Virus record (IMG/VR): IMGVR_UViG_3300025881_000101
Location: 1 to 20,969 of that record
Direction: 5' to 3' (one strand)
DNA length: 20,969 bases
Source of the DNA: a virus
Position numbers and translations under genes: made by a program. Under the pieces are notes generated by a model. It made no database searches, was not told the DNA's origin, and saw nothing but the letters and a program-made list of their open reading frames with translations. Positions 8,407-15,941 of this stretch are shown piece after piece. Position 1 is the stretch's first letter; each line of letters starts with the position of its first letter.

Positions 8407-8799
8407 ATGGCAACTCCATTAAACGTATTTAAGACAACAACAAAAACATTATCAGATTCAGATGAAAACTTTGGTGTGTTAGGCACCGAACCTTTCGTAT
8501 ACAGAGCACCAGCGGGAGTAACTAGTATTGTTCTGATGGCGCAAGTTGCTAACATTGATCCTACAGATAGAACTGTAGGAGTTACCTTTATTCATAAAGA
8601 CGTTGGTACTCAGATCGAAACTAAATTGGTGAACAATTTTGCAGTACAATCCAATGATGCTTCTGGAGTTTTGACCGGCAAATTGATTGTTCAGGAAAAC
8701 AACGAAATACTCGCATACACACATCGCTTCAACGGAACCGACGATACTAATAATAGTTTGGTTCTAACTTTAAGTTATCTGGAATCGTTAAATGGCTAA
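8407..8799 (+). CDS. Small conserved virion structural protein (130 aa)
   Basis: A 130-residue protein without catalytic motifs, signal peptide or membrane segment. It has a short N-terminal arm (ATPLNVFKTTTKTL), then APAGVTSIVLMAQVANIDP, VGVTFIHKDVG, KLVNNFAVQSNDASGVLTGK, LIVQENNEILAYTH and a final LTLSYLESLNG. This strand series, with 'A..VANI', 'F..(V/I).(S/A)NDA...LTGKL(I/V)(V/L)(Q/E)' and 'L(V/T)LSYLE(S/T)LN' landmarks, is one I associate with small structural proteins of marine T4-like phages. It is probably a single beta-sandwich. It lies between two giant fibre genes and overlaps the second by 8 nt, so the two are probably translated together. It could be a fibre-joining or capping subunit, but this is inference from position only. 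Confidence 0.8.
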   Translation: MATPLNVFKTTTKTLSDSDENFGVLGTEPFVYRAPAGVTSIVLMAQVANIDPTDRTVGVTFIHKDVGTQIETKLVNNFAVQSNDASGVLTGKLIVQENNEILAYTHRFNGTDDTNNSLVLTLSYLESLNG

Positions 8800-11700
8800 G
8801 AGACTCATATCGTTATCAGGTAAAGTAAAACGTTTATCGGCAGAAGAGTTAGACGCTGATCGTTATCAATACCTATCGCTTGAGCAAGCGGAACCGAACC
8901 CTGGTAATCCAGCATCCGATGGATCGTTGTTTATTTCGGATGTTGATGGGACTCGTGGATTTACAACAAAACCTTCTCTTACTGGAGTAACGTTTAGAAA
9001 TAACACGCTGGGTGAAACTTCTTCCAATAGTGGTGAAATTTTTGTAGCAACATATCACAGTAATCCTGGTGATGCATTATCAGTACAAGACGATTCGGTT
9101 GGTTTCCTAGAATTAGGAACGTTATCTTTAGTAGATGCTACAGATTTAGGGTTGCAAGAAATAACGCAGGTTGGTAACACAACCAACCAAGGTATAGAAG
9201 TAACAGGTGTTTCGAATGACGGTCACGGCAATCCATTAACTCACGGCGTTACTATAACTTCGCCCAATTCTTTATCTGCTTCTGGGAAAGTCGATCTCAC
9301 TGGACCATTGACATCAACCGATACCCGACTTAAACTTAATACAGCAAATCTTATATCATCCAATATTCTGACAACGGATATCACTACAGATAGTGTGGGT
9401 TACAGAGAAGCATTATTTGCGTTTGTCGCGCCGACTCTTGATCAAGTTACAGAACAAAGTATTGCTTCTGGCGTAGTACCAATTTCTACTCCTGCTACTG
9501 GAGCAATCACAGAAGACGGTATTCGAGCAAAGTTTTTTGGTTTTGGAATAGCGCCTCCTGGAAGATCAAGTGTTGACGCAAGAACCGCACTAGTTTATAC
9601 TGGTATCGGAGATTCTGTTGGGCAACGCACTTTAACAGATTTAGCAGTACAGAATACCACGACAGACACCATTACAGTCGATAAAATACAAGTTTCAGAT
9701 CCCAGTATATTTACATTACCAGCATCTGGTACAATTCCATTAGTGGTTTATGAAGAATCTACAGATGAATATGAAATAGTACAAATTGATGTAGAAAACC
9801 TTGACGCCAATTTCGAAACTTTAAAATCTGTAACTGCAAGAAAAGCGCCAACATTAGATTCTGGTGAAACTGACCAACTAACTACATTAAGTAATGGTCT
9901 TCGTTTAAGAGGAACTGGTGTTGATCAGGCGCTGTATCCTAATAACACTGAGCGTTGGGTACTTGTCGCTGACATAGCGGATGTTGGTCCTCAAGACAGC
10001 GCGTATGTTAACATACGACAAACAGATCCAATAGCATTTAATCAGTCTATCGCGACTCTTGATTTTGTTTTAGGCAACGATCCTGTTGCTAGTTCTAAAG
10101 AACTAACTGTTAGAAGCGTTATTGCGGATAGTGCTGCTCTAAGCAAGTTCGATGTTAATGGCAATACAACATTAGACGCAACCACTATTGATGGTTTATT
10201 AACTGTTAATGCTGCTACTTCTCTCGACTCAACTACTATTGATGCTGGCGTTGCTAATAATGGATTCGTTATCACCAATCTAGCGGTAGGAACTGAGTCT
10301 GATATTCTTGCGGTCAACAGTAGCGGCGTTGTATCGACTGTAGATTTAGACCAAGAACTTTCTGATGCAGTTAATAGTGTAAGTTTGCACGATGTAGTAG
10401 TTGTTAATACTTCTTCAGGAAGAACAACTTCAGGCGAAATCGGCGCGGCAGATTTTAGAATATACGACGGATCTGGATTCGTTGATGATGATGACATAAC
10501 TACAAATTTCAATGTGGTAATTGATACTGACAGAGATTTCCATGTTCAAGATAAAATTTTCTTTAACGACCTTGATGGATCCGGTGTTGATCGACTTCCC
10601 ACAGATACGGATAGAAACTTCATCAGGTTCTCTGATCCGACATTACTAGGATATCCTGGAGTATATGATTTTGTTTCAGATGCGCTGGACGACCCCTCTA
10701 CTGTTGGAAACGCACTTCTTCGAGCGGGTGGTTTAATATTAACCGACAGTGCGACGATAGGAAGTAATTTAACCATTACAGGAAACCTTACTGTAAACGG
10801 CACGGAAACTGTTGTTAATACAACAAATTTGTCAGTAACAGATAAGAAAATTGTAATTGCCGACAACGCTGGTAACATTGCTCAAACAGCAGATGCTGGA
10901 ATTTATTTGGGCGCAGATGACGGAACTGAATATGCTTCTTTTACCTTTGACGGTGCAACATCTTGGACTACACCCGAAAGTTTTACGATACAAGATACTG
11001 GTATTTTAATTGCTGAAGGTCTTACTTTACTCGATTCAACGGCAATAGACGGAGCACTTAATCTTACAAACCTTATCGGCGACGGTGATGCTGTAACTGT
11101 ACTTACCATTGATGCTGTGAATGAGGTGGGTTCTAGGGCAATACAATCAACAGCATTTACTGGCGAAACATTAACTACAGTAACCGATCCTGGAAGACCT
11201 GCGGGTTATGATACAACTCCAACTCCACTGTATTTTAATGGTGGTATATCTCTCGCAGCAAACGTAACGGACACACAAGCAACATATAAACTGTTGAATC
11301 TCGGATCAGGTGCTTCTGGCGATAGTGTTGAATTCATTGAAGTCGATGCTAATATTCTTGATGGTAGTGCTTTAGGTTTAGATCAAGTATTAACAAACAG
11401 CAATACCTCAGGTAGAAACATTCTACTTACTGGCACCGGCGGTGTTTCAGCTGATTCTGGTGATTTTTCTGGTAAGTTAAACGTCGACGGTGATATTACT
11501 ACTGCTGCAACAACATTCAACTTACTTAATACAACTGCTACAACAGTAAACGTTTTTGGCGATGCTACAGGAATCGGTATTGGTGCTGTTACTGGTACCA
11601 CGACGATCAGGCATAACCTTGACGTTGATTTAGATTTAAATGTAGACGGCGGTGATATTACTACTGCCGCAACAACATTCAACTTGCTCAATACAAATGC

Positions 11701-14029
11701 CACGACGGTAAATGCATTCGGCGCTGCTACATCAATTGATATCGGTGCCGCTACTGGGACAACATCAATTAATAATAACCTTGATATTGATTTGGGGTTA
11801 AATGTCGCCGGTATTACTACGCTTGATTCAACTACGATAGATGCTGGCGTAGGCAACGGATTAGTAATATCCAATTTGCAATCAGGCAACGGTAGTTTTG
11901 CTGTTGTTGATGGGTCCGGTAATGTTGGTCTTAAGTCAGTAACAGAAGCATTTGCAGACGAAAACTTACAAACAGTTACCCAGCGTGGACAAACATCTGT
12001 CGCACAAACAACAAACGTTTCAGTAACCACTGAAAATGTTAAAGTCGGTGGCCAGTTTTTCTTAGGGTTGACCGATGGAAATGTTAATGATCTTCGCTTA
12101 ACGGGAACACAAAAAGCACTCCATATAGATGCTAATGATAGCGTTGGATTCAGAGACCTTGGCAACTTAGCATACTTAGATTCAGATGACGAAACTTTTG
12201 CTTCTTTAACTAGCAAACCCGAAGGTTTCGGCGGGTTGACGCAACTACAGAATAATACGGTTGTTCCTAGGATTGAACTTCAAGGCGGATTGAACCTTAA
12301 AAACCTTAGCACAAGTCCTGACGATAATCTTGTTGCTTTGTTTTTACATCAAGATTCGGTTGTTAAAGTAACTGTAGACGAAACCGTATTCAGAAAACCT
12401 TCTCTTCAAGAAGTAACTGAATTTGGTGGCGATTCTACAAACATAAAAACTAAATTCGGCGGTAGTTTAAACCTTCCCGCACCTGGAACAGAATTAATTT
12501 CAGGATCATCGATTACTTCTGCTTTAGCGGGCGATGCTAATTTTTATCAGATGCTGATAATAGATACCGCCACCAGAGACGTTAGTCGCGGCAACATAGC
12601 AACGATTGTTCAAACAGTTTCAACGGAAACATTAGAAACAGTTACATCTAGAGGCGCTTTGCTAAATGACGCTGCAGGAAAAGGAGCAAGAGACTCTGCT
12701 ACTGTACAGGTTGATTTTGGTGCGAAAGTGTTTTATAGCGGTGTTGATAATGTAGAATCAACATCATCTATTGTATTAGTGTTGGATGGTGATGATGGCA
12801 TCGCTAAACGGGATATGTCTACGTTATTTGACGGAGTTACGTTACATGAAGTCACTACTGCTGGTCCTTTAACTAGCAATGGAATCGGGATCGGTTCTTT
12901 AAGTGTTTACACTTCTACAGGATTCGTTGATCCTGGGGTTCCGGGAGAGTTTACAGAAGTAATCGATGCTGATCGTAATGCGTTTTTTGTTGACCTCGAT
13001 GTTACTGGTATCACCACACTTGACTCAACTGCAATAGATGCTGGTGTTAGTGGGAATGGATTGTCCATACCGAACCTTGGAGAAGTCACTACTAACACTG
13101 ATATACTGACTATCAATGGCGATGTTGTAAGCAAGACTGCTTTCAGCGACATATATACGGTGCCACCTACTCCTACTCTGCAATCAGTAACAGATGCTGG
13201 TAATATTACTGATAACTTCATACGAATTAGATCGACTACTTCTGGCGGAAATGTTTATTTAGAAGTGCTCGACTCGGGTACAAACCCAGACTTAGGATAT
13301 CATTTGGTTGCAGGGGCAACAAGTTTCCAGCAATTCGAAACAAATGAAGCAGGAAGTTCAATACTCAACGCAAGTACTGTTATTGAAGCAGAAGATTCTG
13401 ATAAAACTACTATGGCAATTATCAGACACGGAGACACTGTAGGTGGTCCTTCTCTGATTCTTGCGAAAAACAGAGGCACTAATAAATCGAATAAGAGTGC
13501 GGTCTCAGACAATGATAACCTTGGTAGGATTATTTTTGGTGGCGCATCGAATACTACGTCAACCGAAGAAGCAGACCCTTACACGCCATCGTTTGAAATA
13601 TCAGCAGATGTTTCGGCACCTGTGGCATACGATGACCTAGCATCCACAATGAGATGGTTTAGTCATGATGGTGGCACTAAAACTCAAGTGATGTCGTTAG
13701 ACAACAATGGTGAACTTTCAATTGCTCAGAGCGCGGTCATTGGATCAAGTATTTTTATAGGCAATTCACAAGCAACCAATGTTCCTGCTGCTTTTTTTGG
13801 TACAACCAACGACCCAAATCAAGGGTATGTTGCTGTTACTCATAATCCTGCTGGAGGAGGCACTTCATCGATGAGTCTTGCTGTTTCGAACACTGGTTCT
13901 GGGATCGAAAGAGTCGAAATCTCTCCAACTAAAATGCAATTGAAATCTAGTGTTCAACTACAAGATGCCGCAGGAACGAATCTAGTTATTTACGATTCTG
14001 CTGGTGTGGTTCTTTGGGGGAACGTATAA
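8792..14029 (+). CDS. Long tail fibre protein with LxxVT and LDSTTID repeats (1745 aa)
   Basis: A 1745-residue protein. The N-terminus (DADRYQYLSLEQAEPNPGNP, SDGSLFISDVDGTRGFTT) looks like the baseplate-proximal end of fibres in marine T4-like phages. The shaft has eleven LxxVT-type repeats, five LDSTTID-type motifs, a module with GNLTVNGTETVVNTTNLSVT and KKIVIADNAG (about 655-730, shared with the 408-aa fibre), and a 54-residue tandem duplication near residues 900-1007. The C-terminal about 240 residues contain NDNLGRIIFGGAS, TPSFEISADVSAP, ASTMRWFSHDGG and MSLDNNGELSI, the 'G.I.F.G...RM....T.G' domain that often precedes the fibre tip. No intramolecular chaperone (S74 endosialidase type) is visible. 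It starts within the end of the previous gene (8-nt overlap). The probable role is a trimeric fibre for host contact. It is too diverged for a T4 gene name. Confidence 0.9.
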   Translation: MAKRLISLSGKVKRLSAEELDADRYQYLSLEQAEPNPGNPASDGSLFISDVDGTRGFTTKPSLTGVTFRNNTLGETSSNSGEIFVATYHSNPGDALSVQDDSVGFLELGTLSLVDATDLGLQEITQVGNTTNQGIEVTGVSNDGHGNPLTHGVTITSPNSLSASGKVDLTGPLTSTDTRLKLNTANLISSNILTTDITTDSVGYREALFAFVAPTLDQVTEQSIASGVVPISTPATGAITEDGIRAKFFGFGIAPPGRSSVDARTALVYTGIGDSVGQRTLTDLAVQNTTTDTITVDKIQVSDPSIFTLPASGTIPLVVYEESTDEYEIVQIDVENLDANFETLKSVTARKAPTLDSGETDQLTTLSNGLRLRGTGVDQALYPNNTERWVLVADIADVGPQDSAYVNIRQTDPIAFNQSIATLDFVLGNDPVASSKELTVRSVIADSAALSKFDVNGNTTLDATTIDGLLTVNAATSLDSTTIDAGVANNGFVITNLAVGTESDILAVNSSGVVSTVDLDQELSDAVNSVSLHDVVVVNTSSGRTTSGEIGAADFRIYDGSGFVDDDDITTNFNVVIDTDRDFHVQDKIFFNDLDGSGVDRLPTDTDRNFIRFSDPTLLGYPGVYDFVSDALDDPSTVGNALLRAGGLILTDSATIGSNLTITGNLTVNGTETVVNTTNLSVTDKKIVIADNAGNIAQTADAGIYLGADDGTEYASFTFDGATSWTTPESFTIQDTGILIAEGLTLLDSTAIDGALNLTNLIGDGDAVTVLTIDAVNEVGSRAIQSTAFTGETLTTVTDPGRPAGYDTTPTPLYFNGGISLAANVTDTQATYKLLNLGSGASGDSVEFIEVDANILDGSALGLDQVLTNSNTSGRNILLTGTGGVSADSGDFSGKLNVDGDITTAATTFNLLNTTATTVNVFGDATGIGIGAVTGTTTIRHNLDVDLDLNVDGGDITTAATTFNLLNTNATTVNAFGAATSIDIGAATGTTSINNNLDIDLGLNVAGITTLDSTTIDAGVGNGLVISNLQSGNGSFAVVDGSGNVGLKSVTEAFADENLQTVTQRGQTSVAQTTNVSVTTENVKVGGQFFLGLTDGNVNDLRLTGTQKALHIDANDSVGFRDLGNLAYLDSDDETFASLTSKPEGFGGLTQLQNNTVVPRIELQGGLNLKNLSTSPDDNLVALFLHQDSVVKVTVDETVFRKPSLQEVTEFGGDSTNIKTKFGGSLNLPAPGTELISGSSITSALAGDANFYQMLIIDTATRDVSRGNIATIVQTVSTETLETVTSRGALLNDAAGKGARDSATVQVDFGAKVFYSGVDNVESTSSIVLVLDGDDGIAKRDMSTLFDGVTLHEVTTAGPLTSNGIGIGSLSVYTSTGFVDPGVPGEFTEVIDADRNAFFVDLDVTGITTLDSTAIDAGVSGNGLSIPNLGEVTTNTDILTINGDVVSKTAFSDIYTVPPTPTLQSVTDAGNITDNFIRIRSTTSGGNVYLEVLDSGTNPDLGYHLVAGATSFQQFETNEAGSSILNASTVIEAEDSDKTTMAIIRHGDTVGGPSLILAKNRGTNKSNKSAVSDNDNLGRIIFGGASNTTSTEEADPYTPSFEISADVSAPVAYDDLASTMRWFSHDGGTKTQVMSLDNNGELSIAQSAVIGSSIFIGNSQATNVPAAFFGTTNDPNQGYVAVTHNPAGGGTSSMSLAVSNTGSGIERVEISPTKMQLKSSVQLQDAAGTNLVIYDSAGVVLWGNV
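9152..13240 (+). repeat. Eleven-copy LxxVT repeat array in the 1745-aa fibre
   Basis: The repeat has the form L-x-x-(V/I)-(T/L/V)-x-x-G/N followed by a short strand such as TTNQGIEVTG or TSNGIGIGSL. The first Leu of each copy is at residues 121, 216, 344, 532, 794, 863, 1059, 1205, 1281, 1351 and 1463. The clearest copies are LQEITQVGNTTNQGIEVTG, LQTVTQRGQTSVAQTTNVSV, LQEVTEFGGDSTNIKTKFGG, LHEVTTAGPLTSNGIGIGSL and LQSVTDAGNITDNFIRI. The copies at 344, 532 and 863 are weaker. Spacing is irregular (69 to 262 residues), so other modules separate the copies. Confidence 0.7.
11489..11812 (+). repeat. 162-bp tandem duplication in the 1745-aa fibre gene
   Basis: Copy 1 is at 11489-11650 and copy 2 at 11651-11812, adjacent and in frame (54 codons). 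Both encode GDITTAATTFNLLNT followed by ATTVN-x-FG-x-AT and IG-x-x-TGTT, ending in a DLxLNV strand. The first 40 or so bases differ mainly at synonymous positions, so the duplication is not brand new or is under protein-level selection. Confidence 0.85.
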
Positions 14030-14032
14030 ATA
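14025..14032 (+). promoter_or_regulatory. Perfect T4 late promoter octamer TATAAATA
   Basis: TATAAATA, identical to the T4 late consensus, spans the stop codon of the 1745-aa fibre gene and touches the ATG at 14033. T4 late transcripts start about 6 nt after this box, here near 14038. It therefore cannot give a normal leader to the 72-aa gene, but could drive gp13-gp14-gp15 with a leader of about 217 nt. Part of the match comes from the stop codon and AT-rich context, so chance is possible. Confidence 0.45.
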
Positions 14033-14251
14033 ATGCATAACGATGAACATGAAAACGGAGCTCCGGTTAACCAGGCGCGTAAGAATAATAGAGGGCAAGT
14101 AAAAAAGAATGAAATTCTTGCTAAAAATATGGTAAGAAAAAAACAATCGTTCAAGGTTCATAATAATTTTTCAAAGCTTCCTCAAAAAAACAGATCTAAT
14201 CTTGCGGGGATTTATGATATGATAAGACAAAAAGTCCAAGACGAAGGATAA
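14033..14251 (+). CDS. Small basic protein ahead of gp13 (72 aa), function unknown
   Basis: A 72-residue Asn- and Lys-rich protein: about 15 Lys/Arg against 7 Asp/Glu. It begins MHNDEHENGAPVNQARKNNR, has the basic stretch NMVRKKQSFKVH in the middle, and ends in a probable helix (NLAGIYDMIRQKVQDEG). No known family is recognised. It starts 4 nt after the fibre stop and ends 4 nt before gp13, so it fills the coding gap exactly, which supports that it is real. No ribosome site is obvious in front of it; GGGGG at 14016-14020 is 12 nt upstream, rather far. In T4 the gene at this position is wac (fibritin whiskers), but nothing here resembles the fibritin coiled coil or foldon. A small neck, DNA-contacting or assembly factor is possible, but I cannot choose. 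Confidence 0.6.
   Translation: MHNDEHENGAPVNQARKNNRGQVKKNEILAKNMVRKKQSFKVHNNFSKLPQKNRSNLAGIYDMIRQKVQDEG
14244..14248 (+). promoter_or_regulatory. Shine-Dalgarno site AAGGA for gp13
   Basis: AAGGA lies 6 nt before the ATG at 14255 and overlaps the last codons of the 72-aa gene. It is among the best-placed ribosome sites in the window and fixes the gp13 start. Confidence 0.65.
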
Positions 14252-14254
14252 TAA

Positions 14255-15013
14255 ATGGCTTCTCCAAATTCTAGACAGACATTAATCAACTATTGCCTTC
14301 GAAGGTTAGGCGAACCTGTAGTTGAAATTAATGTCGACGAAGATCAGATTGAAGATAAGGTTGACGATGCTATTCAAATGTATCGTGAGTTTCATTCCGA
14401 TGCAACATACCGCACATATTTAAAACATCAAATTACATCCGATGATGTGACCAATGGGTACATACCGATATCATCAGATATTCTATACGTGTCTCATTTG
14501 TTCCCCATAAACAAAACCTTTGGGGCAAGCGGCATGTTTAACATCAAATATCAAATGATGCTAAACAGTATGAGCGATTTTATGAATTTCTCTGGCGGTA
14601 TGTCGTACTATTATCAAATGTCTCAGTACCTAGACTTTGTGGATATGATTTTATCGGGCACTCCCCAAACCACTTTTTCTAGAAGGCAAGATCGTCTTTA
14701 TATTTGGGGCGAATGGGCGTCGGGGATTAACAACATAGAAGTTGGTGATTACTTATTCGCTGAAGTCTATCAGGTTATAGATCCTAATTCACACACAAGC
14801 GTTTATAATGATATGTTTCTTAAAAACTATACTACCTCTTTGATAAAACAACAATGGGGTTTGAACATGTCGAAATTCGAAGGGATGCAACTTCCCGGAG
14901 GAGTCACTGTTAACGGAAGGCAAATTTATGATGATGCTACTCAAGAATTACAAACACTTGAAGAAAAATTAAGACTTGAGCAAGAGTTACCACCCGACTT
15001 TTTTGTAGGTTAA
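14255..15013 (+). CDS. 13: Neck protein gp13 (head completion / tail attachment)
   Basis: A 252-residue homologue of T4 gp13, which with gp14 forms the neck that closes the filled head and accepts the tail. The N-terminus RQTLINYCLRRLGEPVVEIN followed by VDEDQIEDKVDDAIQMYREF matches the T4 arrangement 'L...ILRRLGAP.I.VE...DQI.D.I..AL..Y.E.H'. The C-terminus has MQLPGGVTVNGRQIYDDAT and ends PPDFFVG, like T4 MLPGGVTIDGQRL and its final PPFGILVG. At 252 residues it is shorter than the 309 of T4; the missing length lies in the middle. The middle shows YYYQMSQYLDFVDMILSGTP, also aligned with T4 'Y.TQL..YM.MMQDML.P.P'. It is followed after 1 nt by gp14, as in T4. Identification is from remembered T4 sequence and gene order. 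Confidence 0.95.
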   Translation: MASPNSRQTLINYCLRRLGEPVVEINVDEDQIEDKVDDAIQMYREFHSDATYRTYLKHQITSDDVTNGYIPISSDILYVSHLFPINKTFGASGMFNIKYQMMLNSMSDFMNFSGGMSYYYQMSQYLDFVDMILSGTPQTTFSRRQDRLYIWGEWASGINNIEVGDYLFAEVYQVIDPNSHTSVYNDMFLKNYTTSLIKQQWGLNMSKFEGMQLPGGVTVNGRQIYDDATQELQTLEEKLRLEQELPPDFFVG

Positions 15014-15014
15014 T

Positions 15015-15941
15015 ATGACTACTAATAAATATTTTTCACAAGGTGCTCGATCTGAGCAACTCTTGTATGAAGATTTAATAATCGAATCTTTAAAAATGTA
15101 TGGGCAAGACGTTTATTATATGCCCAGGGAATTAATAAACATTGATGACATTTTTAAAGACGAATCAACCTCTAGGTTCGACAATGCATATAAGATTGAA
15201 ATGTATATCGAGAACGTTGAAGGTTTCGATGGTGAAGGTGATCTGTTTGCTAAATTCGGCGTAGAAATAAGAGACGCTGCGACTTTTATTGTTGCTAGAA
15301 AAAGATTCCTAAGTCAGATCGGTCAATATGAAAACGATCCAGACGACCCCAAGAAACAATACTTTAGACCACACGAAGGAGACTTAATTTTCTTACCTCT
15401 TTCCGGTTCTATTTTTGAGATTCAAAAAGTGTTTGACGAAAACCCCTTTTATCAATTGAGGAACCTTCCTGTATTTAGACTCTCGTGTGAACTCTTTGAG
15501 TATAGTGGTGAAGATTTCGACACTGATATTGGTGCTATAGATAATGTAGAGATATTCGATTACCAATATAAATTGACTTTTAATAATGTTGAAAATACTT
15601 TGGGCAGTTTCAATGAACAGGGTTCATTTCAGGTTGGTGAGCAAGTTTCTCAACTTGCTTCTAGCGGATGGACATTAACGGCAGATGTTACTGATTATAA
15701 TGCAGCAGATAGCGATTCAAGGATATTAAGTGTGGCGCATTTAACTTCTACTGACGGACTGTTTCACTCTTTCAACACAGTGGATACGGTTATCGGATCT
15801 ATAACAGGTGCCGCCGGAGTTCCTTTGTCAATTACTGACGCAGTCGATGGTGCTAATAGTTCTGCACAGAACGATGTTTTTGAAACTGAATCTGACAGTC
15901 TGTTGGACTTTTCAGAATCTAATCCGTTCGGAGATCCATAA
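15015..15941 (+). CDS. 14: Neck protein gp14
   Basis: A 308-residue homologue of T4 gp14 (256 residues), the partner of gp13 in the head-tail neck. EQLLYEDLIIESLKMYGQDV and YYMPRELINIDDIF align with T4 '[32 protein letters not shown]'. FKDESTSRFDNAYKIEMYI and EGDLIFLPLSGSIFEIQKV continue the match, with NPFYQL following. After about residue 175 the chain is longer than T4 and ends DSLLDFSESNPFGDP, a tail style I associate with gp14 of marine T4-like phages. The region at about 205-275 (GSFQVGEQVSQLASSGWTLT and following) is Gly/Ser/Thr-rich and accounts for much of the extra length. The start follows the gp13 stop by 1 nt; the ribosome site is weak (TAGG at 15006-15009). The stop overlaps the gp15 start in TAATG. 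Confidence 0.95.
   Translation: MTTNKYFSQGARSEQLLYEDLIIESLKMYGQDVYYMPRELINIDDIFKDESTSRFDNAYKIEMYIENVEGFDGEGDLFAKFGVEIRDAATFIVARKRFLSQIGQYENDPDDPKKQYFRPHEGDLIFLPLSGSIFEIQKVFDENPFYQLRNLPVFRLSCELFEYSGEDFDTDIGAIDNVEIFDYQYKLTFNNVENTLGSFNEQGSFQVGEQVSQLASSGWTLTADVTDYNAADSDSRILSVAHLTSTDGLFHSFNTVDTVIGSITGAAGVPLSITDAVDGANSSAQNDVFETESDSLLDFSESNPFGDP

Noticed and set aside
10042-10512. Antisense open frame of 156 codons
   Set aside because: Same cause: codon bias of the LDSTTID-type fibre shaft. No independent domain or ribosome site stands out.
11383-12216. Antisense open frame of 277 codons inside the 1745-aa fibre gene
   Set aside because: It mirrors a Thr/Ser/Asp/Val-rich, repetitive sense gene whose reverse complement rarely gives stops. 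The protein is low-complexity (runs of V, S, P), has no fitting family, and the sense frame is clearly a fibre.
13300-14029. Possible variable region of a diversity-generating retroelement at the fibre C-terminus
   Set aside because: I saw no reverse transcriptase, no template repeat and no A-specific substitution pattern inside the window.
15024-15031. AATAAATA as a further late promoter
   Set aside because: It lies inside the first codons of gp14 (Asn-Lys-Tyr) in an AT-rich stretch and has no gene start at suitable distance downstream.
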